NCBI GenBank assembly: GCA_964371995.1
Contig: CAYJPG010000064.1
Coordinates: 1 to 16,266, forward strand
Source: SHZI01 sp964371995
GTDB lineage: Bacteria > Pseudomonadota > Gammaproteobacteria > Steroidobacterales > GCA-2729495
Length of the DNA stretch: 16,266 nt
Direction of reading: 5' to 3'
The notes below the pieces were generated by a model. The model had not been told where the DNA came from, made no database searches, and saw only the letters and a list, made by a program, of their open reading frames with translations. Within the stretch, counting starts at the first letter, position 1; the number at the start of each line of letters is the position of its first letter. Below are positions 15,789-16,266 of this stretch, piece by piece. The translations under genes were made by a program, and so were the position numbers.

Positions 15789-15992
15789 ATGGCTACCGGA
15801 ACTGTCAAGTGGTTTAACGCCCAAAAGGGCTTCGGGTTCATCCAGCCGTCCGACGGCTCGAAGGACGTGTTCGTTCATGTGACTGCAGTACAGGCCGCCG
15901 GCATGGCGACCCTGAACGAAGGTCAGAGCATCTCTTTCGACATCACCAACGAGCGCGGCAAGCCAGCAGCTGCCAACCTGCGGGCGTCCTGA
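15789..15992 (+). CDS. Cold-shock domain protein (CspA family)
   Basis: A 67-residue single cold-shock domain, the full size of the family. It is an OB-fold RNA/ssDNA chaperone that melts RNA secondary structure. The ATGGTVKWF-type start (MATGTVKWFN), RNP1 KGFGFI (13-18) and RNP2 VFVHV (27-31) are intact; the tail KPAAANLRAS matches CspA ends. A strong AAGGAAT site precedes the ATG and an intrinsic terminator follows. The paralogue (cspA, C, D or E type) cannot be told from sequence alone. Confidence 0.95.
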   Translation: MATGTVKWFNAQKGFGFIQPSDGSKDVFVHVTAVQAAGMATLNEGQSISFDITNERGKPAAANLRAS

Positions 15993-16072
15993 TAACCGGT
16001 TCTGCGCTCTGACGGGCCTCCACTGAGGTAACTGTCAGCGGCGACCTGAACAGGCATCATCGGATGCAATAG

Positions 16073-16100
16073 TGCCCCGGCCAGTCCGGGGCATTTTTTT
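16073..16100 (+). terminator. Intrinsic terminator downstream of csp
   Basis: A perfect 8-bp stem, TGCCCCGG (16073-16080) with CCGGGGCA (16086-16093), has a five-base loop and is followed directly by seven T's. It lies about 80 bases past the csp stop. Confidence 0.92.
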
Positions 16101-16266
16101 GTCTGGCGTTTCTGTACCAGGAACCCGCTTTATTACGGCAGCCAGAGATACCGTCACCCGGAAATAACGTTCTGTAAAACAGGATTCATTACCGTTCTTG
16201 GAAAATCATCCGGAAGGGTGACGACGCGAGCAGACGGTTTCACGAAGATCATCCTCAATGCCATAC
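16101..16266. other. Right-edge stretch without a supported gene
   Basis: Less GC-rich than the rest. On the minus strand two short frames are open at the edge: one from an ATG at 16264 to a stop at 16154 (36 residues), one entering from outside and stopping near 16206. Neither shows a recognisable family, so no gene is called. No tRNA or repeat was recognised. Confidence 0.5.

Noticed and set aside
16154..16264. Small minus-strand frame of 36 codons at the right edge
   Set aside because: No clear ribosome-binding site or family, and a second frame is equally open at the edge; it cannot be told from noise.
1..16266. CRISPR arrays, insertion sequences, tRNA or rRNA genes
   Set aside because: No regularly spaced repeats, transposase frames, terminal inverted repeats or RNA-gene patterns were recognised while reading the window.

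Overview
The window is GC-rich, gene-dense bacterial DNA. SlyX (ending in PPHY) and a RdgC of about 304 residues are typical of Proteobacteria, and together with an E. coli-like QueD they point to a gammaproteobacterium. No genus can be named from the sequence.

Layout. (1) Positions 1-7908, minus strand: a tightly coupled gene string queD -> zinc deaminase -> class I methyltransferase -> NRPS loading module -> second NRPS, which runs off the left edge. Every junction is a short overlap or a 2-base gap, so it reads as one transcript. The first NRPS is A-(PRMT-like methyltransferase)-PCP without a condensation domain. Its A domain has Gly where alpha-amino-acid A domains have Asp. The second NRPS starts with a TubC-type docking domain, then C-A-PCP-C(partial). 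Its A-domain pocket reads I-D-W-V-I-S, close to beta-alanine-type codes.

(2) Positions 7909-8108: a 200-base divergent control region. (3) Positions 8109-13578, plus strand: a complete coenzyme F420 operon, fno/npdG - cofE - cofD - cofC - fbiC (CofG-CofH fusion), with overlapping or nearly touching genes and a terminator-like hairpin at the end. It supplies deazaflavin (FO) synthesis, side-chain attachment, polyglutamylation and NADPH-linked reduction of F420. No dehydro-F420-0 reductase domain is present, which leaves the side-chain precursor open (2-phospholactate, 3-phosphoglycerate, or PEP with a reductase elsewhere).

(4) Positions 13605-15528, minus strand: housekeeping genes rdgC, an unrecognised two-helix membrane protein, and slyX. 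(5) Positions 15529-16266: divergent slyX/csp region, a cold-shock protein gene with a long leader, a strong intrinsic terminator, and a right edge without a convincing gene.

The main point of interest is the head-to-head pairing of a full F420 operon with an unusual NRPS operon that carries pterin/purine-type enzymes, in a proteobacterial background where F420 is uncommon. A functional link (an F420H2-dependent step, or co-regulation) is an inference; no F420-dependent tailoring enzyme is visible in the window.
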